In this document: positions 6,402-14,939 of the stretch, in pieces | Position numbering within the stretch: position 1 is the stretch's first letter | Layout of the letters: each line of letters begins with the position of its first letter | Source of the DNA: a virus | Virus record (IMG/VR): IMGVR_UViG_3300030102_004216 | Span: 1 to 50,063 of that record | Strand: one strand, 5' to 3' | DNA length: 50,063 bases | Program-made: the position numbers and the translations under genes | Notes under the pieces: generated by a model | Told to the model about the DNA's origin: nothing | What the model saw: only the letters and a program-made list of their open reading frames with translations | The model's database searches: none

Positions 6402-8851
6402 TGGCTACTCCAGAAAATCCTTTTGGTCCAGGAGGACCCGAGCAAGAAGAAATAATTGTAGAGGGCAATCCGCTTGATGAACTAAAGGTAGATTCAGATA
6501 TTTTAGATTTAGTTCAAAACACAGAAGGTGTCGAACTTGATGATGGTTCCATTGAATTTACAATGGAAGAAAGTTTATTAGAAAAAGAACAAATACCTTT
6601 TGATGCAAATATTGCAGAGTATGTAGACGATAGTATTTTACATGAGCTATCAAATGATATTCTGTCATATATTGAAGAAGACAAAAGCTCAAGAAGTGAA
6701 TGGGAGGACGCTTATCGTAGAGGCCTAGAATTATTAGGCATTAATAACGATGAAAGATCAGAACCTTTTCAAGGAGCATCAGGTGTTACTCATCCTATGC
6801 TTGCAGAAAGCGCCACTAAGTTTCAAGCAATGGCTTATAAAGAATTGTTACCAGCAGGTGGTCCCGTTCGCACAATGATTCTTGGCACTAAGAATGCTGA
6901 AACAGAGGCACAAGCAGAAAGAGTAAAAGAATTTATGAACTATCAAATAACCTGTGAAATGGAAGAGTATGATCCAGAAACAGATCAATTGTTATTTTAT
7001 TTACCTTTATCAGGATCTGCCTTTAAAAAAGTTTATTATGACCCGTCTATGAACAGACCTTGTGCAAGATTTGTACATGCTGAAAAGTTAATTGTTCCCT
7101 ACAACACTACTGATTTAATATCAGCTCAAAGAATTGCTCAACAATTTACTATAGCTGGTAACGAATTAAGAAAATTACAATTATCCGGTTTTTATAAAGA
7201 TGTTGATGTAAAAGGTGGTTTTGTTTCACAAAGCGATGTTGAAAAAGAAATAGATAAGTTATCAGGTATAGAAGAAGTTAACTACGATGATGATGTGTTT
7301 GAGTTATATGAAGTTCACACTTTTTTAGATATTGAGGGCTTTGAAGATATTGACGAAAGCAATGAGCCAACAGGAATAAAACTTCCTTATATTGTAACCC
7401 TCGATGCCGTTAATGGTAATGTTCTTTCTATTAGAAGAAATTATTATGAAGGCGATCCATTAAAAAAACCTATTCAATATTTTGTTCATTATAAATTTTT
7501 ACCAGGTTTAGGTTTTTATGGGTTTGGATTACCTCATATCATTGGTGGTATGGCAACATCTGCTACATCTATTCTGCGTCAACTAATAGATGCTGGTACA
7601 TTAGCAAACTTACCAGCTGGGTTTAAAGCTAGAGGTATACGTATTAGAGATGATGATGTACCTTTGCAACCGGGTGAATTTAGAGATGTAGACGCACCAG
7701 GCGGATCACTACAAAATTCTTTAATACCTTTACCTTTTAAAGAGCCTTCTCAAACATTATTTGGTTTATTAAAAACTTTAGAAGAAAATGGCAGAGGATT
7801 TGCTGCTATTGCCGACTTCCCGTACAAAGAAGTAGATAAAAATGCTCCTGTTGGCACCACAATTGCTAATTTAGAACAAGGAACGAGGGTAATGTCAGCT
7901 ATTCATAAGCGTTTACATTATGCTCAAAAAACAGAATTTAAGCTATTAGCACGTCTATTTAGCGAATATTTACCACCAAGTTACCCTTATATGACAGCAA
8001 ATGGTGATCAATCAGTAAAACAAGCAGATTTTGATGAAAGAGTAGATATTATACCTGTAAGTGACCCAAATATTTTTTCTATGGCTCAACGTATTGCTTT
8101 AGCTCAAACAGAATTACAATTAGTACAGTCAAATCCAGCTATTCATGGGCCAAATGGCTTGTATGAATCATACAGAAGGATGTATTCTTCCTTGGGTTTA
8201 CAAAATATTGATGAAATACTGCCTAGACCTACTAAACCTCAGCCATTAGACCCGGCAAAAGAGAATGCTATTGCCATGAGAGGTGGAAAACTTACTGCTT
8301 TTCCAGAACAAGATCACGATGCTCACATAAAAGCACATATGTCTTTATTAGGTAATCCAGCTTTAAATGCAAATTTAGACTTAGTAGCTAATCTTACTGC
8401 TCATATCTATGATCATATGTCATTTAAAGCAAAAGATATGGTTATGCAAAAGATGCAACCAGAAATACAAGCCCTACAACAACAATATCAAGGTCAAATT
8501 CCACCAGAAGTTCAAGCACAGCTGCAAGCTAAAATTGAAGAGTATACTGCTCAAGAAATTGCTGGTTTAAGTGAATTATTTACTCAATCTATAGAGCCTG
8601 TAGAAGGAGTAGATCCTTTAGTAGCTCTTCGTCAGCAGGAAATAAACTTAAAAGAAGCTGATATGGAAAGAAAAAATCAAGAATTTCAACAAAGACTTCA
8701 GCATGATATTATATCTGACGAAGCAAATGCTCGAGTTGCTATGGACAGGGTTGATGTTCAAGAAAAAGCAATTGAAGAAAGAACACGAGTTGCTGAAGAA
8801 AGGATTGATGCTCAAAGAGAAAAGATGTATTTAGATAAAAATAAAAAATAA
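6401..8851 (+). CDS. Portal protein, P22-like
   Basis: This 816-residue protein has the size and character of P22-type portals, which form the dodecameric DNA channel at the capsid vertex. Typical elements are the early SEWEDAYRRGLELLGI helix, FQGASGVTHPMLAESATKFQ, KELLPAGGPVRT, and a central barrel region rich in Asp/Tyr/Phe. The last ~150 residues are Gln- and Glu-rich and predicted helical (QEINLKEADMERKNQEFQQR and onward), like the helical barrel of long portals. It follows terminase directly. The stop is followed by a 66-base spacer before an exported-protein gene, breaking the usual portal-to-head order. Confidence 0.9.
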   Translation: MATPENPFGPGGPEQEEIIVEGNPLDELKVDSDILDLVQNTEGVELDDGSIEFTMEESLLEKEQIPFDANIAEYVDDSILHELSNDILSYIEEDKSSRSEWEDAYRRGLELLGINNDERSEPFQGASGVTHPMLAESATKFQAMAYKELLPAGGPVRTMILGTKNAETEAQAERVKEFMNYQITCEMEEYDPETDQLLFYLPLSGSAFKKVYYDPSMNRPCARFVHAEKLIVPYNTTDLISAQRIAQQFTIAGNELRKLQLSGFYKDVDVKGGFVSQSDVEKEIDKLSGIEEVNYDDDVFELYEVHTFLDIEGFEDIDESNEPTGIKLPYIVTLDAVNGNVLSIRRNYYEGDPLKKPIQYFVHYKFLPGLGFYGFGLPHIIGGMATSATSILRQLIDAGTLANLPAGFKARGIRIRDDDVPLQPGEFRDVDAPGGSLQNSLIPLPFKEPSQTLFGLLKTLEENGRGFAAIADFPYKEVDKNAPVGTTIANLEQGTRVMSAIHKRLHYAQKTEFKLLARLFSEYLPPSYPYMTANGDQSVKQADFDERVDIIPVSDPNIFSMAQRIALAQTELQLVQSNPAIHGPNGLYESYRRMYSSLGLQNIDEILPRPTKPQPLDPAKENAIAMRGGKLTAFPEQDHDAHIKAHMSLLGNPALNANLDLVANLTAHIYDHMSFKAKDMVMQKMQPEIQALQQQYQGQIPPEVQAQLQAKIEEYTAQEIAGLSELFTQSIEPVEGVDPLVALRQQEINLKEADMERKNQEFQQRLQHDIISDEANARVAMDRVDVQEKAIEERTRVAEERIDAQREKMYLDKNKK

Positions 8852-8917
8852 TACATTATATTCGTGGCTGTTTAAAATTTTACAATAAATATAAGAGAGA
8901 CTGGAGATGAAACAATT

Positions 8918-9859
8918 ATGTTGTCATACATTCATAAACACGCACCATCTTTTGTGGTTGCTTTTATATTTTTATTAGCTTCTCTTTCTTTATGGGCTGA
9001 GGATAGCAACATAACGAATACAACTACGACTACATCGACTGTTACTAGTAATAACACCAACACGAACACTAATTATAATCAAAATACTAATGTTTCTAAT
9101 AACACCAATACTAATAATACGACAATTAACTCAACAACTAATTCAACCGCAACAAATACTAACAATAATACTTCTGTTGTAACAAGCACTGTTAATCAAA
9201 CACAAAATGTTAACAACACTTCTTTGATAACTAACAACTCTACATCAGAAAATACCAACTTAAATACCAATAATTCAACAAGTGTTTCGACAAACAATAA
9301 CAACAATGTTTCGACATCAAGTTCTGACGTTACAACAAACAATCAAAATTTTAATACTAACAACAACACTTCACAGAATGTAAATACAAACACATCAACA
9401 AGCAATAGTTCACAAAAGGTAACACAAAGAGTTAAATCTCCACCTCCGAGCGCCGTGGCTCCTTCTATAATGTCATATAGTCAGGACCTATGCACATCAG
9501 GATCTAGTTCAGCAGTTCAAACTCAATTCTTTGGTGTATCAACAGGTAGAAGTGTGCGAGACGAAAACTGCGAAAGACTAAAGCTTAGTAAAGGTCTTTA
9601 TGATATGGGAATGAAGGTTGCAGCTGTTGCATTACTCTGTGAGGATCCGCGCGTGTGGCGTTCGATGATGCAAGCCGGAAGTCCCTGTCCGTATAAAGGT
9701 AAGATAGGTGAAGAAGCTCGTATAGCATGGGAGCAAAATCCAGAAGACAGACCTGACTGGGATGAAATAAAAAAAGAATTAAGTGGTTACGAAATAAAAG
9801 CATATCGTAAAGGCGACTTCTGTAAAAAATATCCTAAGCACAAGATATGTTCAGGCTAG
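8918..9859 (+). CDS. Exported Asn/Thr-rich protein with Cys-containing C-terminal domain
   Basis: The 313-residue product begins with a signal-peptide-like helix (VVAFIFLLASLSLWA, cleavage near 27). About 135 residues (30-165) then consist almost only of Asn, Thr and Ser. A compact C-terminal domain follows, with six cysteines and a conserved-looking SVRDENCERLKLSKGLYDM / MKVAAVALLCEDPRV segment. I recall this C-terminal domain in marine phage genomes without a known role. The Asn/Thr tract should be disordered and could be a surface spacer. The gene overlaps the next exported-protein gene by 13 bases, which suggests joint function at the cell envelope or virion surface. Confidence 0.72.
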   Translation: MLSYIHKHAPSFVVAFIFLLASLSLWAEDSNITNTTTTTSTVTSNNTNTNTNYNQNTNVSNNTNTNNTTINSTTNSTATNTNNNTSVVTSTVNQTQNVNNTSLITNNSTSENTNLNTNNSTSVSTNNNNNVSTSSSDVTTNNQNFNTNNNTSQNVNTNTSTSNSSQKVTQRVKSPPPSAVAPSIMSYSQDLCTSGSSSAVQTQFFGVSTGRSVRDENCERLKLSKGLYDMGMKVAAVALLCEDPRVWRSMMQAGSPCPYKGKIGEEARIAWEQNPEDRPDWDEIKKELSGYEIKAYRKGDFCKKYPKHKICSG

Positions 9860-11769
9860 TAACACTATTATTTTTAACAACATCTGCATGGGCAACAGAC
9901 CCTACGTTTACTGTTGGTACAGAAAGTATAATAAATATACAAAACTCAGGCACAGCTCTTAATCTTGGAGATGATTCGATGAGTGGTATGAAAGATATTG
10001 GTTTTGATTTTACTTTTTATGATCAAACATTTGACCAGGTAAATATATCTATGAACGGTTTCTTTACGTTTCAGTCAAACTTTAATGTATCAAGACAAAG
10101 AAATTACTTGTCCGAAACGCTACCAGCAAGTTCGTTTAATTACAGTGTCTTTCCAATGTGGACGGATTTAATTAACAGAGACGGTACTCAAAATCCTTAT
10201 ATTCAGACATTTGGTAATACATCTGATGCAGACCAGTATTTTGTCATAGGGTGGTACAACGCAAAAGAATACAGCAATCAATTACAAAATACCTTTGAAG
10301 CTATTTTATACGAAGGCACAAATACAATCGAATTTCGCTACGATAAAATACAGGTTCGATCACATAATTTCACAATAGGCGTTCAAGGAAATAACGAAGC
10401 AACAACTTATTTACGTTATTTAGATAACAATAATACTACATATATTGAAACAGATGACTTTAGTCTTACTACAGCAGAAGTTATAGACGAATCATTTAGT
10501 AATCTTTCTTCTGAGTGTTTAGTCAATTCTTCTTACTCAGAGCTTTGTGACGTCTATGATTTAACAAATGACTCTAACGATGATAACTTTCTTTATGGAA
10601 TAGATGAGGATATAATATTTGGATATGATGAAGATGAAACAATATTTGGGTTTAGCACAGATGAAGACGAACAGTTTTTTTCTTTTTCAGTGGGCCTTGA
10701 AGATAATAACGATTGGAACGATGATGGTAGTAACATTGATACTATTTTTATTCTTAGCGACACTGAACCTGATCAGGGATTTAATTTAGAAGATGACTCA
10801 TTACTTATACATATTGATAGCGAGTACGATATTGAGTTTGTGGATGCTCTTCCGGATTTGGAAGAAGAGTTTTTAGAAATAGTAGATATAGAAACAGAAG
10901 AAGTAGTTCAATTCTTTGAAGAAGTTCAAGAAAGAGTTGAAGAAGACTTTCTTGTGTTTGTAGAAGAAGAGGTTATTGAAGAAGAGATTGCCGAGGTTAT
11001 AGAAGAATTGTTTGATGAAGAAGAGGCAATCGAGGAAGAAGAAGAATTACTTGACGAATCAATTGATGAAATAAGTCCAGAAGAAATAGAAGAAGAAGTA
11101 GAAGAGAATCAATTTAAAAGAAGAAATATATCAACAACAAGAAATACTATCTCAAACCTTGTTACAAGCGTTGTAAGAGGAAGTTATGCATCTTCAGGTA
11201 GTAGCAGTTCAAATAACAATAACGGCTCTGTAAATGTTTCTGGTACAACATTAGGAAGCGTTAATTCGCCTACCGTGTCGAATCAGGTCGCTGCCGATCA
11301 AGTACAAACTAATAATGTGTTACAATCTATTACTATAATGCCTATGCCTGGCGTTGATAATACACCTTCTGTTGCTATGGCTGAAGTTCAAATAACAACT
11401 ATGGAAAATCAAATAGAAAACGTTACATCTTCTGTTATGACTGCATCAGAAGCAGATCAAGTAGCAGATCAAATTGTAGCTCAAAATATACAGGCTCAAC
11501 AAGAGGCTAATGAAAGAAATCAAAATGAATCTGGAGAATACAGCATGCAAGGACAAGCTAATTTGTTAGCATATATGGGCTACTCACCCGGATTTAATGA
11601 TTATCAAAACATGAACATACCAGATGGAGCTAATTGGTACGAATCAAAAACTATATATGCAAATATAGATTTAGGTGATAATATAAATGGATACAATAGT
11701 TTAGTGGGAACTAATTTAAACCAACAATCAGGTTTAATACAAACCCAGAATATGGAGATTTTTAGATAA
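9847..11769 (+). CDS. Exported protein with nidogen-like domain and long acidic segment
   Basis: The 640-residue protein has a signal peptide (1-16, SAWA then TDP). An N-terminal beta domain (about 20-205) contains MNGFFTFQ, FPMWTDLI, FVIGWYNA and FEAILYEGTNTIEFRY, a pattern resembling NIDO-type extracellular domains. Residues 235-335 are Asp-rich with FGY/FGF repeats. Residues 336-420 are extremely Glu-rich and likely helical, and the C-terminal part (about 430-640) is Asn/Ser/Gln-rich. It begins inside the previous exported gene and ends in a TAATG overlap with a membrane protein gene. Adhesion or surface display is inference; no enzymatic motif is visible. Confidence 0.68.
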   Translation: MFRLVTLLFLTTSAWATDPTFTVGTESIINIQNSGTALNLGDDSMSGMKDIGFDFTFYDQTFDQVNISMNGFFTFQSNFNVSRQRNYLSETLPASSFNYSVFPMWTDLINRDGTQNPYIQTFGNTSDADQYFVIGWYNAKEYSNQLQNTFEAILYEGTNTIEFRYDKIQVRSHNFTIGVQGNNEATTYLRYLDNNNTTYIETDDFSLTTAEVIDESFSNLSSECLVNSSYSELCDVYDLTNDSNDDNFLYGIDEDIIFGYDEDETIFGFSTDEDEQFFSFSVGLEDNNDWNDDGSNIDTIFILSDTEPDQGFNLEDDSLLIHIDSEYDIEFVDALPDLEEEFLEIVDIETEEVVQFFEEVQERVEEDFLVFVEEEVIEEEIAEVIEELFDEEEAIEEEEELLDESIDEISPEEIEEEVEENQFKRRNISTTRNTISNLVTSVVRGSYASSGSSSSNNNNGSVNVSGTTLGSVNSPTVSNQVAADQVQTNNVLQSITIMPMPGVDNTPSVAMAEVQITTMENQIENVTSSVMTASEADQVADQIVAQNIQAQQEANERNQNESGEYSMQGQANLLAYMGYSPGFNDYQNMNIPDGANWYESKTIYANIDLGDNINGYNSLVGTNLNQQSGLIQTQNMEIFR

Positions 11770-12008
11770 TGTCTGAAGATATTAAAATAGTCGAAGTAGA
11801 AAGAAAGTCTTGGTATAATAATCCAGAGGGTTTTGATAAATGGAGAGTTTTTCCACGCATATTGATAACATTGTATGGTGTTATGTTTTACAAGACTTGC
11901 GATTGGTTTATGACATTACCTGATCCAACTAACTCACAGTCTGCATTTGTATCTGTTATTGTAGGTGCAGGTGCAGCTTGGTTTGGTTTATACATTGGTA
12001 AAAAATAG
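11769..12008 (+). CDS. Small conserved membrane protein
   Basis: The 79-residue protein has a charged N-terminus (IKIVEVERKSWYNNPEGFDKW) and two hydrophobic segments (about 28-45 and 57-76, ending SVIVGAGAAWFGLYIGKK). It starts at a TAATG junction with the exported-protein gene. I recall similar two-span proteins in marine phages; a holin-like role is possible but unproven. Confidence 0.62.
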   Translation: MSEDIKIVEVERKSWYNNPEGFDKWRVFPRILITLYGVMFYKTCDWFMTLPDPTNSQSAFVSVIVGAGAAWFGLYIGKK

Positions 12009-12017
12009 GAGATAGTT

Positions 12018-12284
12018 ATGAAAAATATATTACCTAAACTTCAACAGTACATAACCATAGTGGGGGTAATTACAGCTATAGGAGGAGGATTCTACACTTG
12101 GGGCCAGTTTAATTTACGTCTTGATAATATAGAAAAGAAAAAAATTAAGTCAGTAAATATTGTGCCGTTGCAAGAATCTATTGCTGAGTTAACAACAAAG
12201 GTTGATAATTTAGAAAAAAGATTAGATAGAAATGAAAATAGGATTGACAAGCTTGGCAATAATGACAATCCTTTAGCTATGTAG
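12018..12284 (+). CDS. Membrane-anchored coiled-coil protein, possible inner-membrane spanin
   Basis: AGGAGA precedes the start. The 88-residue product has one N-terminal transmembrane helix (about 11-28, ITIVGVITAIGGGFYTWG) and then a charged heptad-like region (SIAELTTKVDNLEKRLDRNENRIDKL) predicted to form a coiled coil facing the periplasm. This is the general plan of inner-membrane spanins, though the family is not certain and the lipoprotein candidate at 3720 is far away. Confidence 0.58.
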   Translation: MKNILPKLQQYITIVGVITAIGGGFYTWGQFNLRLDNIEKKKIKSVNIVPLQESIAELTTKVDNLEKRLDRNENRIDKLGNNDNPLAM

Positions 12285-12296
12285 TAAAAGAAAACA

Positions 12297-12593
12297 ATGG
12301 CTAGAAAAAAAGAAAACCCTATTAGAAGAACCACAGGTAAAGGTGGTAATTACAGACCAACTAAATCTGGTGCTGGTATGACAAAAAAGGGTGTTGCCGC
12401 TTATCGTAAAAAAAATCCCGGATCTAAATTAAAAACAGCAGTTACTGGCAAAGTTAAAAAAGGTAGTAAGGCTGCAAAAAGAAGGAAGTCTTATTGTGCA
12501 AGATCATTAGGACAACTAAAGAGAAGTTCGGCAAAAACAAGAAACAATCCAAACTCTCGTATTAGACAAGCAAGAAGAAGGTGGAAATGTTAA
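12297..12593 (+). CDS. Very basic protein, DUF6321-like
   Basis: The 98-residue protein is about one third Lys and Arg with a single acidic residue. It contains GAGMTKKGVAAYRKKNPGS, LKTAVTGKVKKGSKAAKRRKS, and a C-terminal RQARRRWKC. These match my recollection of DUF6321, found in phages and some large algal viruses. Nucleic-acid binding is likely from charge. It is the first of five consecutive tiny basic genes and is directly followed by the next (TAA then ATG). Confidence 0.65.
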   Translation: MARKKENPIRRTTGKGGNYRPTKSGAGMTKKGVAAYRKKNPGSKLKTAVTGKVKKGSKAAKRRKSYCARSLGQLKRSSAKTRNNPNSRIRQARRRWKC

Positions 12594-12902
12594 ATGGTTA
12601 AATCAACAAAAAATAAAAAAACTGTTAAAAAAGTTGTCAAAGGTTTAAAAAAAGCAAGTAAATTACACGCTAAACAAGCAAAGTCATTGTCAGCTCTTAA
12701 ATTAAAAAAGGGTGGTGGAGTAAAGAAAAAAAGTAAATCTCGTGTTAATGAAGCAGGTAATTATACAAAACCAAGCATGAGAAAAAATTTGTTTAATAAA
12801 ATAAAAGCAGGAAGCAAAGGTGGTAGGCCGGGTCAATGGTCTGCTAGAAAAGCACAAATGCTAGCTAAAGAATATAAAGCAAAAGGTGGCGGTTATAAAT
12901 AA
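12594..12902 (+). CDS. Very basic small protein, conserved in marine phages
   Basis: A 102-residue protein, Lys-rich, with a low-complexity N-terminal half and a conserved-looking C-terminal half (VNEAGNYTKPSMRKNLF, GGRPGQWSARKAQMLAKEYK, KGGGYK). The C-terminal half looks folded and is the part I recall from other marine viruses. It starts immediately after the previous stop and ends in a TAATG overlap with the next gene. Nucleic-acid binding is inferred from charge; the function is unknown. Confidence 0.65.
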   Translation: MVKSTKNKKTVKKVVKGLKKASKLHAKQAKSLSALKLKKGGGVKKKSKSRVNEAGNYTKPSMRKNLFNKIKAGSKGGRPGQWSARKAQMLAKEYKAKGGGYK

Positions 12903-13144
12903 TGGCTCTTAAAAAGACACAAAAATCTTTAAAAAGATGGGGCAAACAAAAATGGAGAACGCCTAGCGGTAAAAAATCATCTGCAACTGGTGAGGTATAT
13001 GCTCCTTCTGCTACAATTAAAAAATTAAAATCTACATCAAAAGGTAGAGCAAAACTAGCTAGAGCTAATAAGAAAAAGAGAGCAGCAACAGCAAAAGGTA
13101 AACAACATGCTAGACATGGTTTACATAAAGGTAAAAAAAGGTAA
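12902..13144 (+). CDS. Very basic small protein with KQKWRTPSGKKS motif
   Basis: The 80-residue protein has the motif SLKRWGKQKWRTPSGKKSS followed by TGEVYAP and a Lys/Ala/Arg-rich histone-tail-like C-terminus. Only one acidic residue is present. I recall the N-terminal motif from small proteins of marine phages and giant algal viruses. It is translationally coupled to the gene before it (TAATG). Likely DNA- or RNA-binding. Confidence 0.65.
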   Translation: MALKKTQKSLKRWGKQKWRTPSGKKSSATGEVYAPSATIKKLKSTSKGRAKLARANKKKRAATAKGKQHARHGLHKGKKR

Positions 13145-13155
13145 AGATAAACATT

Positions 13156-13332
13156 ATGGCTACAAGAAAAAAAAGTTCTGGGAAAAGACCAGGTTTATAT
13201 GCTAACATTCATGCGAAAAGAAAAAGAGGCGAACGCATGAGAAAAAAAGGAGCAAAGGGCGCTCCTACTGCAGCAAACTTTAAAAGAGCTGCACAAACAG
13301 CTAAAAAAAGAACAACTAAAAAAAGGAGATAG
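13156..13332 (+). CDS. 58-residue basic protein with GLYANIHAKRKR motif
   Basis: ATG 13156 to TAG 13330-13332 encodes a protein with the motif GLYANIHAKRKRGERMRKKG, then GAPTAANFKRAAQTAKKR. I recall this motif as widely shared by marine phages and large DNA viruses of algae. It has a single Glu and no Asp. The gene lies in the middle of the basic-protein cluster, two bases before the next start. The role is unknown; nucleic-acid binding is inferred. Confidence 0.65.
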   Translation: MATRKKSSGKRPGLYANIHAKRKRGERMRKKGAKGAPTAANFKRAAQTAKKRTTKKRR

Positions 13333-13334
13333 AT

Positions 13335-13523
13335 ATGTTCAAAAACAGTAAGGGCGGCATGCGAATGAGAAGTGGCGGAGCCGTTAAAAAAGCAAAAGGA
13401 ATGAAAAGAGGAGGGGCTGCTAAAAAAGCAAAAGGTTACAAAAAAGGTGGTAAAGTAGCTAAAGGCTATAAAAGAGGCGGCAAAGTTTCTAAAGGTAGAA
13501 AAAGAGGCGGCAAAAAAAAATAA
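13335..13523 (+). CDS. Lys/Gly-repeat polycationic protein
   Basis: The 62-residue product has no Asp or Glu and consists of imperfect repeats of the form (K)KAKG-x-K-(R/K)-GG, about ten residues long, repeated about five times. GGAG precedes the start. Composition is like histone H1 tails or protamines, so DNA or RNA compaction is a natural guess. It ends the basic cluster, 20 bases before the first head-region gene with its own strong ribosome site. Confidence 0.65.
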   Translation: MFKNSKGGMRMRSGGAVKKAKGMKRGGAAKKAKGYKKGGKVAKGYKRGGKVSKGRKRGGKKK

Positions 13524-13543
13524 AATAAGATAAGGAGGAGAGG

Positions 13544-14212
13544 ATGTCTTATTTAATATCTAATGTACCCTACTTTAAGGTATGGGTAAGAAAAGAATTT
13601 ACTGCGGGTCACGAAAAATATCATGGTGAGTTTTTACACGCTTTAGCGTTTGCAGTTAACTGTATTCCCGATAGATCATTATCATTTCAAGTTGTTTTTA
13701 CTGGCTGTGAAGCTGAAGGTGATGAGCCTAATGTACATGGAGGTGCTATGTGGGCTAGAATGCCTATACAAGCCTTAATGGCAGATATACCCGTAGATGA
13801 ATGGCCAGAAAGAATGGAAAATCATCTGTGTCAACCTTGGGATTGTATGTCTCACCATCATTCAGTAATAGTTATGGACAGAACATCATCATCACCCTGG
13901 TATGCAAAAATAGATGGTGAATTTTATTTAGCTAAATACATTTTTACAGTTGATTACACAGAACATGAAATTGCTGATAGTCCAGATCAACATAAACAAA
14001 GTCATTTATTGTATCTTCTTGAAGGAAAATGGAAAGGAAATTTAGTAGCTTTACCAAATAATAGGGTAAGAGTTACAAATCCAGCATTATGGGCAACAGG
14101 AGAAGGCGCTCCTGATTTTAAACCAAGTCAAGAATTACATAGTAGCGAAGAACATGAAAGTTACACTGACCCAAATATAACTTTTGATAATTTATATAAT
14201 AAATCAAAATAG
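13544..14212 (+). CDS. Conserved marine phage protein, head region
   Basis: AAGGAGGAGAGG directly precedes the start, one of the strongest ribosome sites here. The 222-residue acidic protein has no membrane segment. Notable stretches are YFKVWVRKEFTAGHEKYHGEFLHALAFAV, HGGAMWARMP, CQPWDCMSHHHSV and a C-terminal NRVRVTNPALWATGEGAPDFKP. I recall the family from pelagic phages without a known role. Cys/His residues near 117-126 could bind metal. Its strong translation and position before co-chaperonin and scaffold suggest a virion or morphogenesis role. Confidence 0.6.
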   Translation: MSYLISNVPYFKVWVRKEFTAGHEKYHGEFLHALAFAVNCIPDRSLSFQVVFTGCEAEGDEPNVHGGAMWARMPIQALMADIPVDEWPERMENHLCQPWDCMSHHHSVIVMDRTSSSPWYAKIDGEFYLAKYIFTVDYTEHEIADSPDQHKQSHLLYLLEGKWKGNLVALPNNRVRVTNPALWATGEGAPDFKPSQELHSSEEHESYTDPNITFDNLYNKSK

Positions 14213-14248
14213 TTTACATTTATTATTTTTTGGTTGACAACTGTAAAC
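14212..14248. promoter_or_regulatory. GTTTACA...TGTAAAC dyad with TTGACA box
   Basis: GTTTACA (14212-14218) and TGTAAAC (14242-14248) are inverted copies 23 bases apart, and a perfect TTGACA lies between them at 14234-14239. The -10 partner is weak (TACATA at 14256-14261, 16-base spacing). It lies in the only real gap of the head operon. The half-site is the same as in the palindrome at 47818-47837, which suggests a common regulator. Confidence 0.42.
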
Positions 14249-14269
14249 AAATATATACATAAATATGTT

Positions 14270-14467
14270 ATGTTTGATTATGAGATTTTACAACATGTTC
14301 TTGAAAAAGTAAGAGAGAGACAAGAAGATTTAAAATCACAAGCAGAAACTGGTTCAGTTGAGAACTGGTCAATGTATCAAAACATAGTAGGACAGTTGCA
14401 GTCTTTGGCTTATGTAGAATCTGAAATCCAGTCACTTTTAAAAAGATTGGATAGGGATAATGAATAA
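14270..14467 (+). CDS. Small coiled-coil protein before co-chaperonin
   Basis: Starting at ATG 14270 the product is 65 residues beginning MFDYEILQHVLEKVRERQ and is probably two helices with a short linker. The frame can be extended to a TTG at 14234, but that would place the start on a TTGACA promoter box. The 14270 start gives the family-like opening I recall. The end overlaps the co-chaperonin gene by eight bases. Function unknown; a minor head protein or assembly factor is possible. Confidence 0.58.
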   Translation: MFDYEILQHVLEKVRERQEDLKSQAETGSVENWSMYQNIVGQLQSLAYVESEIQSLLKRLDRDNE

Positions 14468-14930
14468 AAAACTTTTAGTACCTGATTCTTATGTAGGTAC
14501 AAAAAATAAAAAAAACCTGAATAAATCAGGTTTCGAATCAGTTTGGGTAAAAGAGGAAGACAGGTATCTTGATCCTACAAAAATTAATTTAACATTAAAA
14601 GAGAAGCTTCCTAATCCTACGGGATGGAGATTATTAGTTGTGCCTTATCAAGGCAAACAAAAAACTGACGGTGGCATTCATATACCAGATCAAATAAGGG
14701 AAAGAGAAGCCTTGGCTACCTCTACTGGATATGTATTAAAAACTGGACCTAACTGTTATAAAGACAAAAACAAATTTCCTGAAGGACCTTATTGTAAAGA
14801 GGGTGACTGGGTTTTAATTGCTCGTTATGCAGGAACCAGAGTTAAACTAGAAGATTTTGAAGTTCGTATTTTAAATGATGATGAAATTTTAGCAACAGTA
14901 GCAGATCCTGCTGATGTAAAAAACTTTTAG
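14460..14930 (+). CDS. GroES-like co-chaperonin
   Basis: The 156-residue protein matches the Cpn10 plan: GWRLLVVPYQGKQKTDGGIHIPD with the mobile-loop region at about 70-85, then ALATSTGYVLKTGP, GDWVLIARYAGTRVKLEDFEVRI and LNDDEILATV at the end. About 50 extra N-terminal residues and an insert after TGP (CYKDKNKFPEGPYCKEG) distinguish it from bacterial GroES. It should cap host GroEL, as T4 gp31 does, to help the capsid protein fold. The position just before the scaffold and capsid genes supports this. Confidence 0.82.
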   Translation: MNKKLLVPDSYVGTKNKKNLNKSGFESVWVKEEDRYLDPTKINLTLKEKLPNPTGWRLLVVPYQGKQKTDGGIHIPDQIREREALATSTGYVLKTGPNCYKDKNKFPEGPYCKEGDWVLIARYAGTRVKLEDFEVRILNDDEILATVADPADVKNF

Positions 14931-14939
14931 GAGATAATA

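Noticed and set aside
13335-13523. CRISPR-like or other spaced DNA repeats
   Set aside because: The repeats are imperfect, short and in frame with a Lys/Gly-rich protein; there are no unique spacers or conserved direct repeats.
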